Shown one piece after another: positions 18,084 through 26,661 of a DNA stretch of 64,000 bases. The stretch covers positions 1 to 64,000 of the forward strand of contig CANJQN010000016.1 of NCBI GenBank assembly GCA_947476465.1. Direction: 5' to 3'. This stretch comes from Comamonadaceae bacterium (GTDB lineage: Bacteria > Pseudomonadota > Gammaproteobacteria > Burkholderiales > Burkholderiaceae_C). Positions within the stretch are counted from its first letter, which is position 1; each line of letters starts with the position of its first letter. Both the position numbers and the translations under genes were made by a program. Under the pieces are notes generated by a model. It saw nothing but the letters and a program-made list of their open reading frames with translations. It ran no database searches and had not been told where the DNA came from.

Positions 18084-19241
18084 ATGACACGCGGGTTGCA
18101 GCACGTCCTCAACCTGGACGACTTCGAAGCCGCGGCGCGCCACCATCTGCCTGCGCCCATCTTCGCCTACGTCTCCGGCGGCGTCGAGCGGAATCACTCG
18201 CTGCGCGCGAACAGTGTTGCCTTCGAAGATTATGAATTCATCACGCGCGTGCTGATCAACACGACGAGGCGTTCGACCGAGACAGAACTGTTCGGCACGC
18301 GCTGGTCCGCACCCTTCGGCATCGCGCCCATGGGGGTGAGTGCGCTGTCTGCATACCGCGGCGACCTCGTGCTTGCGCAGGCGGCGAAGCGCGAGAACAT
18401 TCCGATGGTGATGAGTGGCTCGTCGCTGATCCGACTCGAGGAAGTTGCGCAGGCGAATCCCGCGGCGTGGTTCCAGGCCTACTTGCCGGGGACAGACGCG
18501 CAGATCAGCCCGCTGATCGAGCGCGTCAAGAGCGCAGGCTTCGGCGTTCTGGTTGTCACCGTCGATGTCGCGGTGACTGCCAACCGCGAGAACAACGTGC
18601 GTGCCGGATTCTCGACTCCGCTGCGGCCGAGCGTGGCACTGGCCTGGCAGGGAATCACGCATCCGCGCTGGCTCTTCGGAACGTTTCTCAAAACGCTGAT
18701 GCGCCACGGCATGCCGCATTTCGAGAACAACTTCGCCCAGCGCGGCGCGCCCGTGCTCTCGGCCACAGCGAAGCGCCTTCACTCCGACCGCGCACACCTC
18801 TCCTGGCACCACATCCGCATGATCCGCGCAATGTGGCCCGGCAAGCTGGTGATCAAGGGCATTCTCGACGTGCAGGATGCGCGCACGGCGATCGACAACG
18901 GTGCGGACGGCATCATCGTTTCCAACCATGGCGGCCGGCAACTTGACAGCACAGTCGCGCCGCTGCGCGTGCTTCCGGCGATCGTGCAGGCCTGCCCCGA
19001 GATTCCTGTGATGATCGACAGCGGCTTTCGTCGCGGCACGGACGTGGTGAAGGCACTCGCACTCGGCGCGAAGTTCGTCTTCATCGGGCGGCCGTTCAAC
19101 TACGCCGCGAGCATCGGCGGCGAGGAAGGCGTGAGCCGCGGCATCGCGCTGCTGCGCGAAGAGATCAGGCGAAACATCGGCATGCTGGGCGTCAACTGGC
19201 CGCAGGAACTTCACGCGGGCATGATGTTGAAGCGCAACTGA
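18084..19241 (+). CDS. FMN-dependent alpha-hydroxy-acid oxidase/dehydrogenase
   Basis: 385 residues, typical for the L-lactate dehydrogenase (LldD)/glycolate oxidase/mandelate dehydrogenase family. Tyr29 region FAYVSGGVERN, APMGVSAL (FMN phosphate region), QAYLPG, TVDVAV, Lys258 (LVIKGI), then the catalytic IVSNHGGRQLD with His282 and Arg285, and DSGFRRGTDVVKALALGA. It oxidises an L-2-hydroxy acid to a 2-oxo acid. With the two D-2-hydroxyacid dehydrogenases nearby the block could interconvert both enantiomers. Divergent from the aldolase gene. Confidence 0.93.
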   Translation: MTRGLQHVLNLDDFEAAARHHLPAPIFAYVSGGVERNHSLRANSVAFEDYEFITRVLINTTRRSTETELFGTRWSAPFGIAPMGVSALSAYRGDLVLAQAAKRENIPMVMSGSSLIRLEEVAQANPAAWFQAYLPGTDAQISPLIERVKSAGFGVLVVTVDVAVTANRENNVRAGFSTPLRPSVALAWQGITHPRWLFGTFLKTLMRHGMPHFENNFAQRGAPVLSATAKRLHSDRAHLSWHHIRMIRAMWPGKLVIKGILDVQDARTAIDNGADGIIVSNHGGRQLDSTVAPLRVLPAIVQACPEIPVMIDSGFRRGTDVVKALALGAKFVFIGRPFNYAASIGGEEGVSRGIALLREEIRRNIGMLGVNWPQELHAGMMLKRN

Positions 19242-19256
19242 GCGGCGGTCGCCACG

Positions 19257-20237
19257 TCAGTCCAGGGAGAGACCAGCCGCCTTCACGACAACGGGCCAGC
19301 GTTTGACTTCATCGAGGTAGAGCTTGGTGATGTCATCGACCGATCCACCCTCTACGCTCATTCCGAGGCGCTCGTATGCGCCGGAGACCTGTGGGTTCTG
19401 CAGTGCTCGGTTCACGACTGCGTTGATCCTGTCCACGATGGAGCGCGGCGTTCCTGCGGGGGCGAACAGCGCCATCCACACACCGGCCGTGTAGCCCGGC
19501 ACTCCGGCTTCGGCGATGGTCGGATAGTCGAGCCCGGCAATGCGGCGTGCGCTCGCCACCGCGAGAATCCGCGCCTTGCCAGACTGGGCATGCTGCACGA
19601 AATTGAGCGGGGGGGTGAGCGACACCTGGACCTCGCCTGCGAGCACTGCCCTGATGGTTTCGCCGCTGCCCTTGAAGGGAACGTGCACCATCTCGGTCTT
19701 TGTTTCCGACTTGAACAGCTCCATGGCCAGATGAATCGTGCCGCCGTTGCCGGATGAACCATAGTTGAGTTTGCCCGGGTTGGCCTTTGCATAGGCGATC
19801 AGCTCCTGCACGTTCTTCACCGGCAGGGCTGCGCTGACCACCAGCGCGAATGGCGCATACACGAGATTGACGACGGGTTGCAGATCCTTGACAGGGTCGT
19901 AGTTCAGCTTCTTGTACAGCGCGGGCGACGAAGCGAGCGCCGTGGTTGCGAGCAGCAACGTGTAGCCATCGGGCTTCGACTTGGCGACCAGCTCGGAGCC
20001 GATGTTGGTGCCCGCGCCGGGCTTGTTCTCGATGACCACGTTCTGGCCGAGCGCATCGCCCATCTTCTCCGCAATGGGCCGTACAACAGGATCCGTGGAG
20101 CCTCCTGGAGCGTACGGGTTGATGATGCGAATGGGACGGTTGGGATAGTTCTCCTGCGCCAGCACAGAGACCCCGGGCAGCAGCGAACCGCCAAGTGCAC
20201 CGAGACCGCCAAGGACCAGAGAGCGCCGTTTTTTCAT
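19257..20237 (-). CDS. Bug/TctC family solute-binding protein, copy 2
   Basis: 326 residues. Export signal KKRRSLVLGGLGALGGSLLPG ending at VLAQ. Mature motifs ENYPNRPIRIINPYAPGGST, GAGTNIGSELVAKSKPDGYT, YPTIAEAGVPGY are diagnostic. It is the second of three such proteins in 17 kb; the sequences differ enough to bind different ligands. It lies 124 bases downstream of the cupin gene on the same strand, and could be co-transcribed with the dehydrogenase/dioxygenase operon. Confidence 0.93.
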   Translation of the reverse strand: MKKRRSLVLGGLGALGGSLLPGVSVLAQENYPNRPIRIINPYAPGGSTDPVVRPIAEKMGDALGQNVVIENKPGAGTNIGSELVAKSKPDGYTLLLATTALASSPALYKKLNYDPVKDLQPVVNLVYAPFALVVSAALPVKNVQELIAYAKANPGKLNYGSSGNGGTIHLAMELFKSETKTEMVHVPFKGSGETIRAVLAGEVQVSLTPPLNFVQHAQSGKARILAVASARRIAGLDYPTIAEAGVPGYTAGVWMALFAPAGTPRSIVDRINAVVNRALQNPQVSGAYERLGMSVEGGSVDDITKLYLDEVKRWPVVVKAAGLSLD

Positions 20238-20361
20238 CGTGAAACCTTTAAAAATAAGAATCTACGAAGCCATTGACTCTGGACCAAGACGACTCGCGAT
20301 TCCATAGGGGTTTGCTCTTCAATCGTTCGTCTGCGCAGCACCGCCAAGGCAGCAGGAGTGT

Positions 20362-21126
20362 TCATGCACCGGCGGCAGCTTCGATCGCAGGGCCCTGCCG
20401 AGTGGTTGCCTCGCAAGGAAACTGCAGGATCAGCAGGTCGAGGCCGGCCGCGCTTGCCGAAATCACGAGGCCAGGTTCGTCGTGCACGAAGGCAACGGAG
20501 CCCGCCGGGAGCGCCTTGCCATTGGCCACCATCTCACCGGCCGCCACGTAAAGATAGCGGGCACCCTCGCCGCTCAGCGTGGCCGGCGTGAAGCGCGCGT
20601 CCGGTGGGATCCGAAGCGTCCACACTGCCATGCCTTCCGCCGTGCAGGGGATCGTCTCCTCGACCACGAGCTGCGTGCGTGCGCGCAATGCATCTGCCGC
20701 CCCCGGCTCGATTCGCGGCGACACGGCGTGGTGCTTCTTCAGGCCGGCACGCAACAGCTCACGCGACTCGGGCAGGTAATGCGCCCCCTCCTCGTACACA
20801 GCCCGCAGCGTGTAGTAGGACAGTCCTTTCGGTCCCGCCGTGATGGGACCATAGCCCGACTCGGGCGACGCGTAGTGCACTAAGAGGGGCCCGACGTCGT
20901 TGCGACCGAGCTGGCCGCTTCCGGCAGAGATCAGCTGGAACTGGTACTGCCGGTGGAAATGCGGTTGAAGCACCCAGTGCGGCGCCTGCTCGATGAGGTA
21001 GGCCTGCGGCGCAAGACCCGGCTCGTCCTCGCCACCCATCAACGGAACGCGCGTGCCCTTGAAGTTCGGCGTGTCGCGCACGAAGCGCCGGTGAACGGCC
21101 TCGTCCAAGCTTTGCACCTTGAACAT
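20362..21126 (-). CDS. Cupin-like protein of unknown function
   Basis: 254 residues from ATG 21126, 2 bases after the stop of the dioxygenase gene, so the two are translationally linked. I do not recognise the precise family. Residues around HWVLQPHFHRQYQFQLISAG fit cupin motif 1 (HFHRxxQ), and EGARYLYVAAGEMVANGKALPA with SVAFVHDEPG resembles the second barrel half. A bicupin with possible metal site is therefore likely. It could be an auxiliary dioxygenase, isomerase or substrate-sensing protein of the pathway. Confidence 0.55.
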   Translation of the reverse strand: MFKVQSLDEAVHRRFVRDTPNFKGTRVPLMGGEDEPGLAPQAYLIEQAPHWVLQPHFHRQYQFQLISAGSGQLGRNDVGPLLVHYASPESGYGPITAGPKGLSYYTLRAVYEEGAHYLPESRELLRAGLKKHHAVSPRIEPGAADALRARTQLVVEETIPCTAEGMAVWTLRIPPDARFTPATLSGEGARYLYVAAGEMVANGKALPAGSVAFVHDEPGLVISASAAGLDLLILQFPCEATTRQGPAIEAAAGA

Positions 21127-21128
21127 AG

Positions 21129-21965
21129 TCAGGCGGTGGCAGTCATGCGCTGCTTGGCCGTGATCGCGATCGAAGGATCGTCGACCGACACCGCACGGAG
21201 GGCGCGCTTTTCCTTCGGATCGAACGGCGTGCGCGCATGCTGCACCGCGACGTTGTCCCAGAACAGCGTGTCGCCGAGCTGCCAGCGGTGGCGATACACA
21301 TACTTCGGCTGCTCCATGTGCGCCCACAGCGCCTTCAGCAGCGCGCGGAATTCAGGCCGCTCCATGCCGATCACTTCCTTGGTGACTGCACGGCTCGCAG
21401 CAATGAAGCGCCGGCCGGTCTGCGGGTGTGTGCCGATGAGCGGCCGCACAAAGTCCACAGTCTCCTGCCGGTCGCCGAAGTCGTAGGTCGCGGCAAAACG
21501 CGCCTGCAGCGGCTCGACCTTCGCCTTGAGTTCGGGATCAAGCTCGTCATAGGCGGCCTGCACATCGGAGAACAGCGTCTCGCCGCCAGCATCCTCATAG
21601 GACGGAAGGATCAGCGCATGCAAGGACCGCGCCTTCAGGATATGCGGCGTGAAGCTCAGGTCGGAATGGAACGAGAGCTCGCCGTCGCCGAACAGGCCTT
21701 CCTTGTGCGCGTTCGACACGAGCGACGACTTCTGGTTCAGATCGGTGTAGTTGCCGTAGCCGCGGTAGGTGAGCACGCCTGCGACTTGTGTCAGGCGAAG
21801 TTGTTGTTCTTCGTTCAGCGGCTTTGCGCGAAACAGCAGCAAGCGATGCTCCTGCAGTGCTGCCACGAGCTCGGCGCGCTTGGCCGCATCGCACTCCTCA
21901 CGGGGGTCGAAATCGAGAATCTCTGCGCCGAGGAATGGCGTGAGGGGACGGATGGCAAAAGGCAT
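21129..21965 (-). CDS. TauD/TfdA family 2-oxoglutarate-dependent dioxygenase
   Basis: 278 residues. The iron triad is complete: His100 and Asp102 (LSFHSDLSF) and His243 (VAVQHARTPF), with Arg254 or Arg257 as candidates for the 2-oxoglutarate carboxylate. Early motif GAEILDFD and RLLLFRAK are family typical. Substrates in the family include taurine, aryloxyacetates, alkylsulfates and carnitine precursors. It is the third gene of a tight minus-strand operon after the two acyl-CoA dehydrogenase subunits (21 bases), so the substrate is probably a carboxylate or amine entering this pathway. Confidence 0.92.
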   Translation of the reverse strand: MPFAIRPLTPFLGAEILDFDPREECDAAKRAELVAALQEHRLLLFRAKPLNEEQQLRLTQVAGVLTYRGYGNYTDLNQKSSLVSNAHKEGLFGDGELSFHSDLSFTPHILKARSLHALILPSYEDAGGETLFSDVQAAYDELDPELKAKVEPLQARFAATYDFGDRQETVDFVRPLIGTHPQTGRRFIAASRAVTKEVIGMERPEFRALLKALWAHMEQPKYVYRHRWQLGDTLFWDNVAVQHARTPFDPKEKRALRAVSVDDPSIAITAKQRMTATA

Positions 21966-21986
21966 GGATTGACTCCGTTTCGTTTG

Positions 21987-23126
21987 TCAGTGATCCGCTG
22001 CCAGGGGCACGTCGGCAGCGGCAAGTTGTTGAAGATGGAAAGACGCGTCGCCCATCAGGAAGTCGATGCACAGCAGGCGCTTGAAGTGAAGCCCGATCAG
22101 CAGCTCATCGGTGACGCCGATGCCGCCGTGCAACTGAACCGCGCTCTCACCCACGAAGCGGCCCGCCTGACCGGCCTGAATCTTCGCGGCAGCGACGATG
22201 CGCGTGGCGGTGCCCGCGTTGTCGTCGATGCTCCCCGCAGCCATGAGCGCGAGCGAGCGCGTCTGCTCCACCGCCATGACCATGTCGGCCACGCGATGAC
22301 GCAGGGCTTGGAACTCGGACAACGCCTTGCCGAACTGCCGGCGCGTCTTCATGTACTCGATGGTTGCGCGAACCGTAGCAGACATCGCACCCACTGCTTC
22401 GGCTGCGAGCGCAGCCATGCCCCATTGCGTCGCGTGCTGCACCACCTGCAGCGGCGGCAGTCTGCCGTGCAATCTCGCACTTGCAGGCACAGGCGCGTCT
22501 TCGAAACTGAAGTCGGTGCAATGGCGCTCGTCCAGGCTGATGCCATCGCGACGACGAATGCCTGGGCCGCGTGCGTCGATGCACACGAGCGCGACCTCAC
22601 ACGTGCCTTCGATGCGCGCAAGCAGCAGCAAGCGGTCGGCAACGGCGCCATCGAGCACGGCGACCTTGCTGCCGCGAAGGCGCCATGCATCTCCATCTCG
22701 CCGCAATGTTGTGCGCACGTCCTGCCAGTCATAGCGCGCACCCGGTTCGTACAAGGCAATCCCCAGCCGCATCGACCCTTGGGCAATCTCCGGCAGCAGC
22801 GCCTGCTGCTGCTCGCGTGAGGCGCCCGCGAGCAGCAGTTGAACCCCCACGATGGCCGTGCTCCAGAAGGGCTCGAGCAGCAAGCCGCTGCCAACGCCTT
22901 CCATCACGATCGCGCACTCGCGCGCTCCCATGCCAAGCCCGCCGAATTCTTCAGGTATGGCCGCTGCAAGCCAACCCATCTCGGCCATTGCGTTCCACAC
23001 CGGCGCGCGATAGGCGCCCCGCTCTCGCGCGCCGGTGCGCCACTCACTCATGCCGCCATGCGCCTGCGCAAATTTCTGCACGCTGTCTTCCAGCTGCTGC
23101 TGGACTTCGGTTCTGGCAAATCGCAT
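21987..23126 (-). CDS. Acyl-CoA dehydrogenase family protein, small-subunit type
   Basis: 379 residues. N-terminal helical domain (MGWLAAAIPEEFGGLGMG), a shortened beta-domain without the usual flavin-binding pattern (GIALYEPGARYDWQDVRTT) and a C-terminal domain with TRRQFGKALSEFQALRHRVADM and QLHGGIGVTDE. It follows the larger dehydrogenase by one base. Such adjacent pairs form heteromeric acyl-CoA dehydrogenases (as PimC/PimD in pimelate and several steroid-side-chain enzymes). Weak beta-domain motifs suggest this is the partner subunit. Confidence 0.9.
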   Translation of the reverse strand: MRFARTEVQQQLEDSVQKFAQAHGGMSEWRTGARERGAYRAPVWNAMAEMGWLAAAIPEEFGGLGMGARECAIVMEGVGSGLLLEPFWSTAIVGVQLLLAGASREQQQALLPEIAQGSMRLGIALYEPGARYDWQDVRTTLRRDGDAWRLRGSKVAVLDGAVADRLLLLARIEGTCEVALVCIDARGPGIRRRDGISLDERHCTDFSFEDAPVPASARLHGRLPPLQVVQHATQWGMAALAAEAVGAMSATVRATIEYMKTRRQFGKALSEFQALRHRVADMVMAVEQTRSLALMAAGSIDDNAGTATRIVAAAKIQAGQAGRFVGESAVQLHGGIGVTDELLIGLHFKRLLCIDFLMGDASFHLQQLAAADVPLAADH

Positions 23127-23127
23127 G

Positions 23128-24324
23128 TCAGTCCTCGAAGATCAGCTTGGCAATGATGTTGCGCTGGACTTCGCTGGTGCCGCCGGCAACCGTGAGCGCG
23201 CGCCAGCGGAGGTACTCGACCGTACGGCCTGTCGCGAAGTTCGGCAGCGGATCGTCGTCCCGCGGTTCGCGCGCGGCTTGCTCCAGATCGAGGCGCAGTG
23301 CCTGCGGCCCGAGCGCATCCATGTTGAGCCGTGAGAGGCGTTGCCCGATCTCCGAGCCCCGCAGCTTCAACACCGAAGCGAGTGCGGGATTGCTCATGTC
23401 TTCGAGCAGCCGCAACGTTGTCGCCTCAGCCGCGAGGATCTCCACCTCGACCTGGGCCACCTGAGTTGCAAACGATGCGTCCCGCGTCAATGCGTCGCCA
23501 TTGATGCTGCGTTCGCGCACCAGGCGCTTGAGCCGCTCGAGCCGCTCACGTGCCCGGCCGAGCTCGGCCACGGCGACGCGCTCATCGGCGAGCAAGGCCT
23601 TGGCATAGGTCCAGCCGCGTCCCTCGTCGCCGACCCGGTTGTCCACCGGCACCCTCACGTCATCGAAGAACACTTCGTTGGTGTGGTGCGCGAGATCGAG
23701 CGTGCGGATCGGCTTGACCGTGATGCCCGGCGACTTCATGTCGATCAACAGAAAGGTGATGCCTTCCTGCCGTTTGCCGGAACTGTCGGTGCGCACGAGA
23801 CAGAAGATCCAGTCTGCCCAATGCGCGAGCGTGGTCCACACCTTCTGGCCATTCACGCGGTAGTGATCGCCTTCGCGGACGGCACGTGTGGAGAGTGCAG
23901 CCAGATCGGAGCCTGCACCGGGTTCGCTGTAGCCCTGGCACCACCACTCATCGGCGGTCAGGATGGGCGGGAGGAAACGCTCTTTCTGCGCCAGCGTTCC
24001 GTACTTCATGAGGATGGGCCCGACCATCTTCAGTCCCTGCGGCTGTGTCCGCGGACAGTTCGCGCGGCCGCACTCGTCCTCGAACACCTGGATCTGCCCT
24101 GCAGTCCAGCCCGCGCCGCCGTACTCCACCGGCCAGCCAGGCGCGCCCCAGCCGCGTGCGTGCAACTGCTTTTGCCAATACGTGTGGTCTTCGCGCGTGA
24201 GCAGGTTGTAGCCGCGCTCGACGCGCGCCTGCAGCGAAGCAGGAAAAGCCTGCGCGATGAATGCACGCACCTCGCATCGAAATTCATCGAGCTCGGAGCG
24301 TTCGGTTGTCGGGGATGTCTCCAT
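23128..24324 (-). CDS. Acyl-CoA dehydrogenase family protein, large-subunit type
   Basis: 398 residues. The core signature is strong: GWGAPGWPVEYGGAGW, then CQGYSEPGAGSDLAAL (FAD/substrate loop), WTTLAHWADWIFCLVRTD and the C-terminal TVAGGTSEVQRNIIAK. This arrangement is that of PimC-type large subunits, oxidising acyl-CoA esters to enoyl-CoA with FAD. First gene of a minus-strand operon (large subunit, small subunit, dioxygenase, cupin). Divergent from the CaiB-type transferase; the intergenic region holds an inverted repeat. Confidence 0.93.
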   Translation of the reverse strand: METSPTTERSELDEFRCEVRAFIAQAFPASLQARVERGYNLLTREDHTYWQKQLHARGWGAPGWPVEYGGAGWTAGQIQVFEDECGRANCPRTQPQGLKMVGPILMKYGTLAQKERFLPPILTADEWWCQGYSEPGAGSDLAALSTRAVREGDHYRVNGQKVWTTLAHWADWIFCLVRTDSSGKRQEGITFLLIDMKSPGITVKPIRTLDLAHHTNEVFFDDVRVPVDNRVGDEGRGWTYAKALLADERVAVAELGRARERLERLKRLVRERSINGDALTRDASFATQVAQVEVEILAAEATTLRLLEDMSNPALASVLKLRGSEIGQRLSRLNMDALGPQALRLDLEQAAREPRDDDPLPNFATGRTVEYLRWRALTVAGGTSEVQRNIIAKLIFED

Positions 24325-24353
24325 CTAGCTTTTGCGTATGGACAAAACCAATG

Positions 24354-24379
24354 TTCTAGGCAACAAATTATGGCTAGAA
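24354..24379. promoter_or_regulatory. Inverted repeat TTCTAG-N14-CTAGAA
   Basis: Perfect 6-bp arms whose centres are 20 bases apart, two helical turns, located 30 bases from the dehydrogenase start and 93 bases from the CoA-transferase start. Plausible operator in the divergent promoter region. Confidence 0.35.
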
Positions 24380-24471
24380 TCCGGCCGAATGTCACGACGC
24401 AGTGCCCCGCAAGATGTCATGAACTCGACCGTATCCGAACACCTGCGCTGCACTGCAGCAAGGAGCGCGCG

Positions 24472-25668
24472 ATGAAGCCGCTCGCTGGCGTTCGTGTTGT
24501 CGAGGTCGGTTCGGTCGTTCTCGCGCCCTACGCGGGCAGTCTGCTCGCCGACATGGGCGCAGACGTGATCAAGATCGAAGCGCCGGGCGGCGACAGCACG
24601 CGCAACCTTGGCCATGCGGAACACCCCGGCATGGGCTCGGTGTTCCTCGCCTGCAACCGCGGCAAGAAAAGCGTGGTGCTCGACCTGCGCCAGCCCGAGG
24701 CGCTGGCCGTGCTCAAGAAGCTGGTTGCAGAGAGCGACGTGTTTCTGCACAACATGCGCGCCGATTCGGCGGAGCGCCTGGGCATCGGGTATCAGGCGCT
24801 CAAGGCCATCAATTCCAAGCTGGTGTATTGCGCGAGCTATGGCTACGGCGCTGCCGGCCGCGGCGCGCGCCGGCCCGCATACGACGACATCATTCAGGCT
24901 GGCTGCGGTGTGGCTGCACTCACCGGTGCAATCACCGGCACGCCCGCCTATGCGCCAACCATCATCGCGGACAAGACGACCGCGCTCTTCATCGTGGTGG
25001 GCATCATGGGTGCGCTGATGGAGCGCGGGCGCACTGGCGAAGGCCGCGAACTGGAAGTGCCCATGCTCGAGACGATGACGCATTTCCTGAGCGTCGAGCA
25101 TCTCAACGGATTGACCTGGCAGCATGCGCCCGCTCCTTCGGGCTACCGCCGCCTGATGAATGCCTACCGGCGGCCGCACCGCACGAAAGACGGCTACCTC
25201 GCCGTCATGCCGCACAGCGAAAGCCAGTGGCGCAAGTTCTTCAACGCGGTGGGGCGGCCTGACGTGCTCACCGATCCGCGCTTTGCCACGGCGGCCGACC
25301 GTTCGCGCAACATCGAGGCCATGTACGTGATCGTGAGTGAAGAACTGCCCAAGCGCACGTCCGCCGAATGGTCGGATATCTTCACGCGCCACGACGTGCC
25401 CTTCGGCCCGGTGAACACGCTGGACGATCTGGTGGTGGACGAACACCTGGCCGACGTGGGCTTCTGGCACGAAGTGGACCACCCGAGCGAGGGCAAGCTG
25501 CGCGTGCCGTCGTTCCCGGTGCGCGACGGTGGCCCGTACGGCGATGCGACCCCTGCATTGATCGCGCCATTGCTTGGCGAACACACGCGTGAAGTGCTGC
25601 GTTCGCTCCATTACGGCGAAGCCGAGATCGCTGCGATGGAACGCAGCGCCGCGGTGAAGGCCGCTTGA
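24472..25668 (+). CDS. CaiB/BaiF (family III) CoA transferase
   Basis: 398 residues from ATG 24472 with AGGAG at 24461-24465. A very long upstream extension of the frame is antisense to the dehydrogenase and is not coding. Family motifs: GVRVVEVGSVVLAPYAGSLLADMGADVIKIE, LACNRGKKSVVLDL, RPAYDDIIQA with Asp138/Asp139 as the candidate catalytic residue, and GPVNTLDDL near the end. These enzymes move CoA between carboxylic acids, a way to activate the substrate. The second hydroxyacid dehydrogenase starts 2 bases after its stop, so both are in one operon. Confidence 0.93.
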   Translation: MKPLAGVRVVEVGSVVLAPYAGSLLADMGADVIKIEAPGGDSTRNLGHAEHPGMGSVFLACNRGKKSVVLDLRQPEALAVLKKLVAESDVFLHNMRADSAERLGIGYQALKAINSKLVYCASYGYGAAGRGARRPAYDDIIQAGCGVAALTGAITGTPAYAPTIIADKTTALFIVVGIMGALMERGRTGEGRELEVPMLETMTHFLSVEHLNGLTWQHAPAPSGYRRLMNAYRRPHRTKDGYLAVMPHSESQWRKFFNAVGRPDVLTDPRFATAADRSRNIEAMYVIVSEELPKRTSAEWSDIFTRHDVPFGPVNTLDDLVVDEHLADVGFWHEVDHPSEGKLRVPSFPVRDGGPYGDATPALIAPLLGEHTREVLRSLHYGEAEIAAMERSAAVKAA

Positions 25669-25670
25669 CG

Positions 25671-26651
25671 ATGGCCACTCAACGCCTGCGTTGCGCCGTC
25701 CTGGACGACTACCAGGACGCGGCGCGGCGCTTCGGCCCCTGGGATCTCGTTGCAGGCGAAGTGGAGCTGCACGTCTTCACCGATCACGTGCACGAAGAGG
25801 CCGCACTGGTGGAACGGCTCCAGCCCTTCGACATCGTGTGCCTGATGCGCGAGCGTACGCCGCTGCCGGCGTCGGTGATCGACCAGCTCCCCAAGCTCCG
25901 ATTGATCCTGACCACTGCGATCTGGAATGCAGTGCTCGATGCCGAACATGCGGTGTCGCGCGGCATCATGGTGTGCGGCACCGATTCGATCCAGAACGGA
26001 ACACCCGAGCTCACCTGGCTTCTGATCCTCGCCCTCGCACGCCGCTTCGAAGACGAACGCACATCGGTGCGCAACGGGGGATGGCAGACGGCGGTCGGCA
26101 TGGATCTGCGCAAACGCACGCTTGGCCTCATGGGACTCGGCAACGTCGGCAAGCGGGTCGCCCGCGTGGCGCAAGCCTTCGGCATGCGCGTGCTCGCGTG
26201 GAGCCACAACTTGACCGACGAAGCCGCAGCGGCAAACGGCACCTCGCGGGTAGACCTGCAGACGCTGCTCGCTGAATCCGATTTCGTGAGCGTGCACCTT
26301 CGCCTGTCGGATCGCACGCAGCGCATCATCCATGCGGATGCACTGCGCCAGATGAAGCGCTCTGCGTACCTGATCAACACCTCGCGGGGCCAGCTGGTCG
26401 ACACGGATGCGCTGATCGATGCCGTGCGCAACGGCGTGATTGCTGGCGCGGCACTCGACACCTTCGATGTGGAGCCGCTTGCAGCCGACGATCCCCTGCG
26501 CACGCTGCCGAACGTGCTCGTCACCCCGCACATCGGCTATGTCACCGAGGCCACCTACAAGCTGTTCTTCGAGCAGATCGTCGAAGACATCCGCGCGTGG
26601 CTCGACGGCAAACCGATCCGGCTGATGGGCCGCGAGCGCGGCTCGCAATGA
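25671..26651 (+). CDS. D-2-hydroxyacid dehydrogenase family protein, copy 2
   Basis: 326 residues from ATG 25671. Same architecture as the copy at 14162: LDDYQDAARRFGPWD start, NAD motif GLMGLGNVGKRVA, NTSRGQLVD, FDVEPL and TPHIGYVTEA with catalytic Arg, Glu and His conserved. The long shared segments (such as WQTAVGMDLRKRTLGL versus WQTRVGMDLRKRTLGL) show recent common ancestry. Operon with the CoA transferase upstream; the IclR gene follows after 10 bases. Confidence 0.9.
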   Translation: MATQRLRCAVLDDYQDAARRFGPWDLVAGEVELHVFTDHVHEEAALVERLQPFDIVCLMRERTPLPASVIDQLPKLRLILTTAIWNAVLDAEHAVSRGIMVCGTDSIQNGTPELTWLLILALARRFEDERTSVRNGGWQTAVGMDLRKRTLGLMGLGNVGKRVARVAQAFGMRVLAWSHNLTDEAAAANGTSRVDLQTLLAESDFVSVHLRLSDRTQRIIHADALRQMKRSAYLINTSRGQLVDTDALIDAVRNGVIAGAALDTFDVEPLAADDPLRTLPNVLVTPHIGYVTEATYKLFFEQIVEDIRAWLDGKPIRLMGRERGSQ

Positions 26652-26661
26652 CAGGCTGCCG

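Noticed and set aside
23341..24471. Long N-terminal extension of the CaiB-type gene
   Set aside because: It is antisense to the acyl-CoA dehydrogenase; a good Shine-Dalgarno precedes ATG 24472, the family start.
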